The notes: generated from the sequence alone by a model not told the origin. Shown: positions 8,282-15,014, counted from the first letter of the stretch. The stretch is 22,721 bases of DNA from a bacterium (GCA_004558955.1 SFZC01000016.1:1-22721), one strand, 5' to 3'. A program made the numbers and translations.

Positions 8282-8625
8282 AATACGGCTTCTTCAGTAT
8301 CTCTTTTTGAACCGAGTAGTCTTATTGTATTTGCTCTGATGTAGAAAGATTCTCTTTCGTTGTTTGTTGTTTTGTCAACCCATTTATTGTTTGCGATTGC
8401 ACCGTCAACAGCAACAAGCCTTCCTTTTTTTACATATTCTGCGGCAAATTCTGCTTGTTTGTCCCAAATATCAACATTGTACCAGTCGGTCACTTCTGAT
8501 TTCGTTTTGGAATCCCATCTGTTTACGGCAACAGAAAAACTAGCTTTCATTTTGCCCGAATCAAAGGCTCTAAAACCTTCCGAAGCATCTCTTCCTACTC
8601 TGCCTACTATTACTACACTGTTCAT
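8278..8625 (-). CDS. ssb: Single-stranded DNA-binding protein, cyanobacterial-like
   Basis: This 115-residue OB-fold SSB opens with MNSVVIVGRVGRD, then FSVAVNRWDSK, DWYNVDIWDKQAEFAAEYVKKG, and ends LLGSKRDTEEAVL. The LLGSKRD stretch and the overall length resemble cyanobacterial SSBs as I remember them. The C-terminus lacks the acidic DDDIPF-type tail used to recruit repair and replication partners; only a TEE remains. That could mean a different partner interface or a second SSB elsewhere. It has its own promoter-like sequence and a GAAAGAGG ribosome site. It is the first gene of a coupled unit with dtnK and the pdxA-like gene. Confidence 0.9.
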   Translation of the reverse strand: MNSVVIVGRVGRDASEGFRAFDSGKMKASFSVAVNRWDSKTKSEVTDWYNVDIWDKQAEFAAEYVKKGRLVAVDGAIANNKWVDKTTNNERESFYIRANTIRLLGSKRDTEEAVL

Positions 8626-8649
8626 TTATTACCTCTTTCAATAGTTTAC

Positions 8650-8677
8650 ATTATACAAATTTTTATTTTTTAGTCAA
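8650..8677 (-). promoter_or_regulatory. Promoter of the ssb-dtnK-pdxA operon
   Basis: On the minus strand TTGACT (8672-8677), a 16-base A/T spacer and a perfect TATAAT (8650-8655) lie in the 54-base gap between trpS and ssb. The predicted start would leave a leader of about 18-20 bases with the ribosome site GAAAGAGG. Confidence 0.65.
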
Positions 8678-8679
8678 AA

Positions 8680-9681
8680 TTAATACATTCTGACTAAACA
8701 TCTAACTTTTTTAAGCACCTCTTTTGCTCTTGCTCGTGCATTTTCGGTACCTTTTCTGATAATTTTTTCCACCTCATCAATGTGTTCTTCGTAATATTTA
8801 CGTTTTTCTCTAATCGGTTCAAATTTTTCGTTGATAACACCCGCTAATTGACGCTTACATTGAGCACAACCTCTCAAGCCTTTTTCGCATTCGCAACGAA
8901 CCGTTTGAATTTGTTCTTCCGTTCCAAAGACTTTCCAGTATTTGAACGCTACTTCGCATTCATCAGGGTGTCCCAAGTCGTCTTTTCTTAATCTTGAACG
9001 GTCTGTTATCGCTGTCATAATTTTCTTTGTAACAACTTCTTCACTATCGGAAATTTTGATGTCGTTGTTGAAAGATTTACCCATTTTGTTGCCGTCCAAA
9101 CCGCAAATTAATGAACAATTATTCAATAACGGTTTGCATTCGTGGAAAAATTCTTCCCCGTAAATATTATTAAATCTTCTTGCAATATCTCTTGTTATTT
9201 CGATGTGAGCAACCTGGTCGATACCAACAGGAATATAGTCTGTGTTAAACATCAAAATATCGGCACTCATCAAAACAGGATAACCCATTAAGCCGTAGTT
9301 AATTTGTGAGCCTTGACCGTCTTTTGATTTCAAAATTTTAGCCATATCTTTCAGGCATGGGTCACGTTCAACCCAGTTTTGCGGGGTAATCATTCCCAAA
9401 TAAATGTTAAGTTCTGCAATCTCAGGGATTAGCGATTGAACATAAATGTTACATTTTTCCGGGTCAAGTCCGCAGGCTAACCAATCAATTACTACATCAA
9501 GTGAATTTTGTCTTAAACTTTCGGTGCTATCGTATTTTGTTGTTAAGGCATGCCAGTCTGCAACAAAGAAATAACAATCATACTTGTCTTGTAGAGAAAT
9601 CCAATTTTGAATTACTCCCAAATAATGGCCGTAGTGTAATTTCCCTGTGGGACGCATTCCTGATACAACAATTTCTTTCAT
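8680..9681 (-). CDS. trpS: Tryptophanyl-tRNA synthetase with 4Fe-4S cysteine motif
   Basis: This class I synthetase charges tRNA-Trp. The HIGH-type motif is GKLHYGHYLG (residues 13-22) and the KMSKS-type motif is KMGKS (199-203). FVADWHALTTKY and PVGIDQVAHIEITRDIARRF are typical. Residues C242, C265, C272 and C275 have the exact spacing C-x22-C-x6-C-x2-C known for the Thermotoga-type TrpRS that binds a 4Fe-4S cluster in the anticodon-binding domain. I place the start at the ATG ending at 9681 (333 residues). An upstream GTG at 9693 overlaps the ribosome site AGAAAGGTGG. A TATAAT lies on the minus strand at 9711-9716, without a clear -35. Confidence 0.95.
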   Translation of the reverse strand: MKEIVVSGMRPTGKLHYGHYLGVIQNWISLQDKYDCYFFVADWHALTTKYDSTESLRQNSLDVVIDWLACGLDPEKCNIYVQSLIPEIAELNIYLGMITPQNWVERDPCLKDMAKILKSKDGQGSQINYGLMGYPVLMSADILMFNTDYIPVGIDQVAHIEITRDIARRFNNIYGEEFFHECKPLLNNCSLICGLDGNKMGKSFNNDIKISDSEEVVTKKIMTAITDRSRLRKDDLGHPDECEVAFKYWKVFGTEEQIQTVRCECEKGLRGCAQCKRQLAGVINEKFEPIREKRKYYEEHIDEVEKIIRKGTENARARAKEVLKKVRCLVRMY

Positions 9682-9764
9682 CTGTAATACCACCTTTCTG
9701 TATCTAATCCATTATATAACAAACACGCACCTCTTCCTTTTTGTATAAAATTTTGTTAAGAAGT

Positions 9765-9905
9765 TTGGGGGGACAGATTCTGAATAAGATAAAATCAACG
9801 CAATTAAAATTGCTTGATTTTTAATCTTTTCAGAATGACGATAATCTTGCTATTCTAATCTAAAAGTCACTCTGAACTTGATTCAGAGTCTGTTTTCTTC
9901 TGATT
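9765..9905. repeat. Dispersed palindromic repeat, copy B
   Basis: This copy fills much of the 333-base gap between trpS and leuC. It contains CAGATTCTGAATA (9774-9786), TTTCAGAATGACG (9829-9841), and the hairpin ACTCTGAA (9869-9876) / TTCAGAGT (9882-9889). The hairpin region matches 11380-11411 almost base for base. The arrangement of divergent halves suggests at least two units, one diverged. Confidence 0.7.
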
Positions 9906-9960
9906 CGGCGGTTTAACCTGAAGCTTAAGATTTTAAACAATCCAAATTCACAATAAGGAA

Positions 9961-9987
9961 AGGCGGAGCCTTAAAAAGCCTCCGCCT
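9961..9987 (-). terminator. Probable rho-independent terminator of leuC
   Basis: AGGCGGAG (9961-9968) pairs with CTCCGCCT (9980-9987), with CTT/AAG pairing inside, giving a GC-rich stem unlike the surrounding AT-rich DNA. On the minus strand it is followed by TTTCCTTATT, a moderate U-tract, and it lies about 30 bases after the leuC stop. Between the stop and the hairpin are two tandem copies of a 10-mer (ATATGATATA, 9991-10010). Confidence 0.65.
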
Positions 9988-10014
9988 CTAATATGATATA
10001 ATATGATATAAAGC

Positions 10015-11265
10015 TTAAACTTCTATTTTGTCGCTGATATAGCCGTTAATTGCAGAACAGGTCGCAACATAAGGCGAAGACAAATAGATATAACCTTTTG
10101 TGTTTCCAAGACGACCTTGGAAATTTCTGTTTTGGGTGGTCAGACAAACTTCATCATCAGCCAAAATTCCGGCATGAATACCTACGCAAGGTCCGCACCC
10201 GGGAGGTAAAATTACCGCATTGGCATCCATAAAGATTTCCAACAAACCTTCTTTTAATGCTTGTTTATAAATATCTCGAGAAGCAGGGCAAATCAGCATT
10301 CTAACTCCGTCTTTGACTTTGCGACCTTTTAAAATTTTGGCAACGGTTCGCATATCTTCAATACGACCGTTTGTGCAAGTTCCGACATACACCTGATTAA
10401 CCTTGATATCGTTCAATTCCTTTGCAAGTTTTGTGTTATCGACTGTGTGCGGGCAAGAAACAGTGTGTTCGATTTCACTTGCGTCAATTTCTATTATTTT
10501 TTCGTAATTTGCATCTTCATCAGGTTTGATATCTTTGTATTTATCCCCTCTTCCTCGAGAAATCAAATATTCTTTAGTTTTTTCATCAGGAACAAACAAT
10601 CCGCATTTTGCACCTGCTTCAACCGCCATATTAGCAAGCGTGAAACGTTCTGCCATACACATGTTGTCAATTGTATCGCCACAAAATTCTAATGCTTTAT
10701 AAGTTGCTCCGTCCGCACCAATCATTCCGATTAGGTGTAACATCAAATCTTTTGAGCAAATATCTTTCTTAAACTTTCCGTTCACAACGATTTTGAAGGT
10801 TTGCGGAACTTTTAACCAAGTTTTTCCTAATGCCATAGCAACCGCAACGTCAGTTGAGCCCATGCCTGTAGCAAACGCACCCAAAGCACCTGATGTACAG
10901 GTGTGAGAATCCGCACCCACTAAGATTTCTGTAGGGTTTACAAAGGTTTCTACAAGTCTTTGGTGGCAAACGCCTGAACCGACTTCTGATAGCATGGCAC
11001 CGTAATCACGGGCAAAGTCTCTCAAAACTGTGTGCATATTGGATAATTCTTTTTTCGGGCTCGGTGAAGCATGGTCGATAAACAAAATCGTTCTTTCAGG
11101 ATTTTTGAGCTTTTCTTTGCCGAGTTTTTTAAATTCCTGAACTGTTAACGGTCCTGTTCCGTCCTGTACCGCACAAACATCAACGTTTGTAATGACTAAT
11201 TCGCCGGCTTTAACAGATTTGCCGGCATGGTTAGATATAATTTTTTCAACTAATGTTTGACCCAT
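10015..11265 (-). CDS. leuC: 3-isopropylmalate dehydratase large subunit (LeuC/homoaconitase family)
   Basis: This 416-residue aconitase-fold protein isomerises 2-isopropylmalate to 3-isopropylmalate in leucine synthesis, as the large partner of LeuD. The 4Fe-4S ligands are C297 (GTCTNGR), C357 and C360 (GCGPCVG). FIDHASPSP, GADSHTCTSGALGAF and FATGMGSTDVA form the substrate and cluster region, and NRNFQGRLG lies near the end. The length of about 418 fits the two-subunit archaeal/Thermotoga-type LeuC rather than the 460-470 residue enterobacterial type. This subgroup also includes homoaconitase and dimethylmalate dehydratase, so the substrate is probable, not certain. No leuD or other leu gene is adjacent. 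AAAGAGGG before the ATG is the ribosome site. Confidence 0.88.
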   Translation of the reverse strand: MGQTLVEKIISNHAGKSVKAGELVITNVDVCAVQDGTGPLTVQEFKKLGKEKLKNPERTILFIDHASPSPKKELSNMHTVLRDFARDYGAMLSEVGSGVCHQRLVETFVNPTEILVGADSHTCTSGALGAFATGMGSTDVAVAMALGKTWLKVPQTFKIVVNGKFKKDICSKDLMLHLIGMIGADGATYKALEFCGDTIDNMCMAERFTLANMAVEAGAKCGLFVPDEKTKEYLISRGRGDKYKDIKPDEDANYEKIIEIDASEIEHTVSCPHTVDNTKLAKELNDIKVNQVYVGTCTNGRIEDMRTVAKILKGRKVKDGVRMLICPASRDIYKQALKEGLLEIFMDANAVILPPGCGPCVGIHAGILADDEVCLTTQNRNFQGRLGNTKGYIYLSSPYVATCSAINGYISDKIEV

Positions 11266-11376
11266 AAATTATCCCTCTTTTTCTTTAGTCTATCACAAAT
11301 TGAAAATAGGGTAAATATTTTAATATTGGCGATGTTGTATTTTTTTATTGTGTCGGTTTCCTTGCTAAATTTTCCA

Positions 11377-11562
11377 AAAAGTCACTCTGAACTTGATTCA
11401 GAGTCTGTTTGTTCTTAGGGGATATAACAAGTGTAAACAGATTCTGAATAGGCTAAAAATCACTTTTCGTATTACTCAAAGGATTTTTCATGCCTTTCAG
11501 AATGACAAGAACCTTGCTAAGTGCCCCAAAAATTCATTCCGGACTCCGATCCGGAATCTGTA
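11377..11562. repeat. Dispersed palindromic repeats, copy C (compound)
   Basis: Most of the 301-base gap between leuC and the third pilin-like gene is repeat sequence. First comes the hairpin ACTCTGAA (11384-11391) / TTCAGAGT (11397-11404), matching copy B. Next is a 72-base unit (11438-11509) that opens CAGATTCTGAATA, ends TTTCAGAATGACAAG, and matches 12758-12829 with about five differences. Last is the ATTCCGG...CCGGAAT hairpin (about 11534-11555), matching copy A. The unit thus links all the repeat variants seen in the window. Bases 11266-11376 hold only the leuC upstream region. Confidence 0.75.
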
Positions 11563-11566
11563 TTGA

Positions 11567-12304
11567 CTAATTTTCCAACACATATTTCGCAGCGGCGGAA
11601 GCGGGTGCAACAGTCGAATCAAATATCGCAATAGGGTAAACATCGGTCATAAAAGCACTGTTTTTCGGCACAATACATTCTGAGTTAATATCTGTTGTAT
11701 GACTTTTTCCGTCAGAACATCGGACTTCTTTGTTCGGTAATTCTGCACCGTTTACGTCAATAAAGGCTATGCAATATTTTTGAAATTGACGTTCGTTTAG
11801 TCTTTCGGCTAAAGTTTTACCGCCAAGTGTGCAGGCGATATTATCACTTTGACCTTCCATTGGTGAGTGGAACATAAAAATACTGCCATCTAACATTTTA
11901 TACATATATAATTCGACACCCTGCTCTTTTATCATAGTATCAGGGGTGGCTTTGTTGAATACGTCCCGATAATAAGGAACTCCATGTTTTGTTATTATTT
12001 CTTGATGTTTTGTTGCAAATTTGCCCGTTATATTCCCGTTTATAATTGCACAGATTGAGTTTACCGTTGTCGGGTTATCCTTGTCTTTATTTAGACAATT
12101 CTTTACACTTGCGAAATCAAAATCGTATTTTTGTGAGTTCATTTTTGCCATTTGATTAAGTGCTGATAAATTTTTCTTATATCCCGTTTTGAATTTTTGA
12201 CAATTTGTATTGGAAATCAATGTCGGAATAGTCATGGCTGCGACAATTCCTATTATTCCCAATGTAATCAATACTTCTGCCAACGTAAAACCAAAATGTT
12301 TCAT
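11567..12304 (-). CDS. Type IV prepilin-like protein (pseudopilin)
   Basis: This 245-residue protein has a four-residue leader MKHF, then G|FTLAEVLITLGIIG with the canonical Gly before the cleavage point and Glu at +5, continuing into a hydrophobic helix ending AAMTIPTL. The globular part has several cysteines and FIDVNGAELPN, a shorter form of the DVNG-x3-PN block in the other two pilin-like genes. The tail ends in an Ala-rich APASAAAKYVLEN. It is a minor-pilin or pseudopilin by family; the machine is not in the window. GAAAGG before the ATG is the ribosome site, and a near-perfect promoter lies upstream. A small HTH gene is divergent from it, the same arrangement as at 3362-4388. Confidence 0.85.
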   Translation of the reverse strand: MKHFGFTLAEVLITLGIIGIVAAMTIPTLISNTNCQKFKTGYKKNLSALNQMAKMNSQKYDFDFASVKNCLNKDKDNPTTVNSICAIINGNITGKFATKHQEIITKHGVPYYRDVFNKATPDTMIKEQGVELYMYKMLDGSIFMFHSPMEGQSDNIACTLGGKTLAERLNERQFQKYCIAFIDVNGAELPNKEVRCSDGKSHTTDINSECIVPKNSAFMTDVYPIAIFDSTVAPASAAAKYVLEN

Positions 12305-12347
12305 AAACTAACCTTTCTTTATTTAATCTGTGGTTTAATTATTATAA

Positions 12348-12376
12348 ATTATAGATGATTGGATATTTAAAGTCAA
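12348..12376 (-). promoter_or_regulatory. Strong promoter-like sequence for pilin-like gene 11567-12304
   Basis: On the minus strand TTGACT (12371-12376), a 17-base spacer and a perfect TATAAT (12348-12353) give a near-consensus sigma70 promoter. It lies in the 89-base gap shared with the HTH gene at 12394, so the -35 is only 18 bases from that gene's ATG. A protein bound at either promoter would occlude the other. Confidence 0.65.
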
Positions 12377-12393
12377 GATTATAAAATTAAACT

Positions 12394-12615
12394 ATGGATA
12401 ACGAAATAATGTTAAAGATTTTTGGCTTAAATATTAAATTGGAGAGAATTAAAAGAGGTTTGACACAAGAAAGTGTGGCAGAAATTCTTGATTTTAGTTC
12501 AGTTTACATTTCAAATGTCGAAAGTGGTAAGCATAATATTTCATTATCTAATGCCTATAAATTTGCAAAATTTTATAATAAAACTTTAGATTATTTATTG
12601 ACAGAAAAGTCGTAA
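12394..12615 (+). CDS. XRE/Cro-CI family HTH regulator
   Basis: This 73-residue single-domain HTH protein shows all five helices of the Cro/CI fold. LNIKLERIKRGLTQESVAEIL contains the scaffold helix and the first HTH helix. SSVYISNVESGKHNISLSNA contains the recognition helix and the conserved E-[SR]-G-x turn. FAKFYNKTLDYLLT closes the fold. The mature form is probably a dimeric repressor. TATAAA lies 9 bases ahead of the ATG and no ribosome site is visible, so the transcript may be leaderless. Its position back to back with a pilin-like gene suggests it may control that gene or itself; this is inference. Confidence 0.85.
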   Translation: MDNEIMLKIFGLNIKLERIKRGLTQESVAEILDFSSVYISNVESGKHNISLSNAYKFAKFYNKTLDYLLTEKS

Positions 12616-12679
12616 AAAATAATGAATTAAGTCTAAAATTCTTGTAAAACGTTGATATGAAAAGACCCTGAAACGCCGT

Positions 12680-12712
12680 GTAGGAACAGAAAATTACGTT
12701 TCGAGTTCCTAC
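12680..12712. other. Hairpin-forming sequence downstream of HTH gene
   Basis: GTAGGAAC (12680-12687) pairs with GTTCCTAC (12705-12712), and GAAA/TTTC pairs inside the 17-base loop. An alternative pairing of GAAACG (12670-12675) with CGTTTC (12697-12702) is also possible. No T-run follows on the plus strand. It may be the 3' end structure of the HTH transcript or a remnant of a mobile repeat. Confidence 0.4.
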
Positions 12713-12757
12713 TCATTTTCTAGTCAGTTCAGAGTGAGCACTTTACAATATTTTGCA

Positions 12758-12829
12758 CAGATTCTGAATAGGCTAAAAATCACTTTTCGCATTTCTCAAA
12801 GGATTTTTCAAGCATTTCAGTATGACAAG
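12758..12829. repeat. Dispersed palindromic repeat, copy D
   Basis: This 72-base block matches 11438-11509 with about five substitutions, from CAGATTCTGAATAGGC to ATGACAAG. It begins and ends with inverted ATTCTGAA / TTCAG-AT words, so the whole block can fold back. A poly-T run (12830-12838) follows it. Just before it, 12726-12736 has a TCAGAGTGA word resembling, in reverse orientation, the ACTCTGAA hairpin arm of copies B and C. Confidence 0.75.
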
Positions 12830-12837
12830 TTTTTTTT

Positions 12838-13038
12838 TTACCAAACTTCGACAATCGGAAGGTTTGGTAAGTCTTTTAAAACATTTTTTATATTCGGTAT
12901 GTTTGATTTAATTTTTATCCCTTTATTTGTGTAAGTTGAAGACAAAGAAACGATTTCCTGCAAGGTTTCAAAAAGATTTTTGTTTCGCAGGTCTATTATT
13001 TCCAAATCTGAATTTTTGTTAATTCGTTTCGTAGTCAT
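12838..13038 (-). CDS. Small hypothetical protein (uncertain)
   Basis: This open frame of 66 codons (ATG at 13038) encodes a soluble-looking protein: MTTKRINKNSDLEIIDLRNK, then a helix-like NLFETLQEIVSLSSTY, a lysine-rich middle and a PNLPIVEVW end. The stop codon abuts repeat copy D. The ribosome site is weak (AGAAGATATATG). The amino-acid mix is credible for a protein, but no family is recognised and no shadowing gene explains it. It could be a real small gene or the end of a decayed larger one. Confidence 0.4.
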   Translation of the reverse strand: MTTKRINKNSDLEIIDLRNKNLFETLQEIVSLSSTYTNKGIKIKSNIPNIKNVLKDLPNLPIVEVW

Positions 13039-13084
13039 ATATCTTCTATCGGTGATTTTTTATAAAATTTTATAAAGTTTTTGT

Positions 13085-13129
13085 AAATATCCGACATTTA
13101 GAGGATATTTATATTATAATGACAGTGTC
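13085..13129 (+). promoter_or_regulatory. Promoter region of kdsD operon with two inverted repeats
   Basis: TATAAT (13115-13120) is a perfect -10, with CCGACA (13091-13096) 18 bases upstream as a moderate -35. A perfect 8-base inverted repeat, AAATATCC (13085-13092) and GGATATTT (13103-13110), brackets the -35 and spacer. A second palindrome, GACAGTGTC (13121-13129), lies immediately after the -10. Both are placed like operators. Which protein would bind is unknown. Confidence 0.5.
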
Positions 13130-13149
13130 GAAGATTTAGTGAGGTGGGT

Positions 13150-14130
13150 ATGGAAACAATGACATTAAGCAAAATTAACGAACTCGCAAAAGAAGTTTTG
13201 GAAATTGAGGCTAATTCAATATTACGTTTGAAAAATAATATAGGTGAAGAATTTGATAAAGCGATTGACATTTTATATAACTGTCGTGGTCGTGTAATTG
13301 TTACGGGTATGGGAAAATCAGGTTTAATCGGTAAAAAAATTGCGGCAACTATGTCATCAACAGGTACTCCTGCATATTTCTTGCACCCTGCGGAAAGCAC
13401 TCACGGGGATTCGGGGGTAATTACAAGAGAAGACGTTATCATTGCTATTTCAAACAGTGGCGAAACTCAAGAATTAATGAATTTGTTACCGCTAATTAAA
13501 AGATTTGGTTGTCCGATGATTGGTATGACAGGTAATTTGAATTCAACTTTGGCAAAAACAAGTGAAGTTGTTTTGGATATTTCAGTTGAGCGTGAAGCTT
13601 GTCCTTTAGGAAAAGCACCTACCGCAAGTACAACTGCAACTCTTGCAATGGGCGATACTTTGGCTGTTTGTTTAATGGAGAAAAAAGGTTTCACAAAAGA
13701 AGATTTCTTAATGTTCCACCCGTCAGGAAAACTTGGTAAAGGTTTGACATACAAGGTTGCAGATTTGATGATTAAAGGCGATAAAATGCCTATTGTTAAG
13801 GAAAACGAAAGCTTTATTAATGTTATAAATACCATTTCTCAATTCAAATTGGGTATGGCGATTATCGTTAATGAAAATGGAGTTTTGTCAGGTATCTTGA
13901 CAGATGGTGATATCAGAAGAACTGTTATTGGGCATTCTGATTTGACTTCACTCAGCGTAAAAGATGTTATGACCGAAAATCCAAAACGTATAACAGGTGA
14001 TGCTTATGCTGCATCGGCACTTAACCTTATGGAAAAACATTCAATCACGGCACTTCCTGTCGTTGGTGATGATAATATTCCTGTGGGTGTAATTCACGTT
14101 CACGACTTACTTAGAGCAGGTGTTGCATAA
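13150..14130 (+). CDS. kdsD: Arabinose-5-phosphate isomerase, KDO pathway
   Basis: KdsD converts ribulose 5-phosphate to arabinose 5-phosphate, the first step toward KDO for LPS. The 326-residue protein has a SIS domain (about 36-170) with GMGKSG (K56), STHGDSG (H85), SNSGET and PLGKAPT, then FHPSGKLGKGL (H190). Two CBS domains follow (about 206-260 and 272-326), ending in DLLRAGVA. The start at ATG 13150 is chosen because GAGGTGGG lies 5-9 bases upstream; an earlier GTG at 13144 overlaps that ribosome site. It is the first gene of kdsD-kdsC-queD-uppP, and its stop overlaps the kdsC start by one base (TAATG). Confidence 0.95.
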   Translation: METMTLSKINELAKEVLEIEANSILRLKNNIGEEFDKAIDILYNCRGRVIVTGMGKSGLIGKKIAATMSSTGTPAYFLHPAESTHGDSGVITREDVIIAISNSGETQELMNLLPLIKRFGCPMIGMTGNLNSTLAKTSEVVLDISVEREACPLGKAPTASTTATLAMGDTLAVCLMEKKGFTKEDFLMFHPSGKLGKGLTYKVADLMIKGDKMPIVKENESFINVINTISQFKLGMAIIVNENGVLSGILTDGDIRRTVIGHSDLTSLSVKDVMTENPKRITGDAYAASALNLMEKHSITALPVVGDDNIPVGVIHVHDLLRAGVA

Positions 14131-14630
14131 TGGATTTAAAGGAAAAAGCAAGCCAAATCAGGCTATTAGCGTTTGATGTTGACGGGGTTATGACAGACGG
14201 AAGCATAACTTACGATGAGCACGGAACGGAATACAAAACCTTCAACGCAAAAGACGGGCATGGACTTGCTAAAATGACAAAAAACGGTTATATTACGGCA
14301 ATTATAACAGGTCGTAACAACGGAACTGTTGACCGAAGAGCCTCAGACCTTAGAGTAACAGAAGTGTATCAAGGTGTGCGAAATAAATTGCCGATACTTG
14401 AAGCAATTATGCAAAAATACGAGCTTGATTTTTCCCAAGTAAGTTATATGGGGGACGATGAGCCGGACATTTGTATTTTGGAAAAGGTTGCGATTGCTGC
14501 ATGTCCTGCCGATGCGGTTGCAAAAGTTCAACAGGTTTGCAATTTTAAATATTCACTAAATGGAGGTCGTGGGGCAGTTAGAGAGTTGTGCGATTTTATT
14601 TTTGATAATAAAATAGAAGAAAATAATTAA
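14130..14630 (+). CDS. kdsC: KDO-8-phosphate phosphatase
   Basis: KdsC hydrolyses KDO 8-phosphate to free KDO in the cytoplasm. The 166-residue HAD-superfamily protein has FDVDGVMTDG (nucleophile D16, acid/base D18), the substrate turn FNAKDGHGL, IITGRNN around residue 58-64, and YMGDDEPD (D109, D110) for magnesium. Length and motif order fit the tetrameric C0-type phosphatases. It is translationally coupled to kdsD through the overlapping TAATG. The KDO synthase and CMP-KDO synthetase genes are not in the window. Confidence 0.94.
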   Translation: MDLKEKASQIRLLAFDVDGVMTDGSITYDEHGTEYKTFNAKDGHGLAKMTKNGYITAIITGRNNGTVDRRASDLRVTEVYQGVRNKLPILEAIMQKYELDFSQVSYMGDDEPDICILEKVAIAACPADAVAKVQQVCNFKYSLNGGRGAVRELCDFIFDNKIEENN

Positions 14631-14651
14631 TAATGTATAAGGGGATAGTTT

Positions 14652-15014
14652 ATGTACGAAATTAAAACACAAGCGTATTTTTCGGCGGCTCACCATTTAT
14701 TGAATTATGACGGGGAATGCGAAAATCAACATGGTCATAATTGGATGGTTGAAGCTTTTGTAAGCGGTGAATCTTTGGATAAAAGTAATATTTTGATTGA
14801 TTACAAAGTTTTGAAAAGAGAACTCAATGCTGTTTTAGATACTCTTGACCATAAAGATTTGAATGAATTACCTGAATTTAAAGGTGAAAGTCCTTCCAGT
14901 GAAATGATTTCAGCATATATTTATTCAAAATTGAAAGAAAAAATTGTTCAATTAAGTAAAATTACGGTTTGGGAAACTCAGACCTCTTGTTGTTCTTATT
15001 TTGAAGCCGAATAA
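14652..15014 (+). CDS. queD: 6-carboxy-5,6,7,8-tetrahydropterin synthase (queuosine pathway)
   Basis: QueD converts dihydroneopterin triphosphate to 6-carboxytetrahydropterin, the second step toward the queuosine precursor preQ0. The 120-residue protein shows FSAAHHL (H14), CENQHGHNW with catalytic C23 and zinc-binding H27 and H29, DYKVLK, LDHKDLNE (D66, H67), PSSEMISAYIY, and VWETQTSCCSY with E108. Cys in the CxxxHGH spacing and the short length fit QueD rather than animal-type pyruvoyl-tetrahydropterin synthase. It has its own ribosome site AAGGGGA. No other queuosine gene is nearby. Confidence 0.92.
   Translation: MYEIKTQAYFSAAHHLLNYDGECENQHGHNWMVEAFVSGESLDKSNILIDYKVLKRELNAVLDTLDHKDLNELPEFKGESPSSEMISAYIYSKLKEKIVQLSKITVWETQTSCCSYFEAE

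Noticed and set aside
12305..12393. Toxin-antitoxin pair formed by the HTH gene and its neighbour
   Set aside because: The neighbour is a prepilin-like protein and divergent, not a small toxin in the same operon.
12734..12934. 66-codon frame on plus across repeat copy D
   Set aside because: Most of it is repeat sequence and the opposite strand of a more plausible small frame; no ribosome site.
13144..13149. GTG start six bases upstream of the chosen kdsD start
   Set aside because: It lies inside the GAGGTGGG ribosome site, which fits the ATG at 13150 better.
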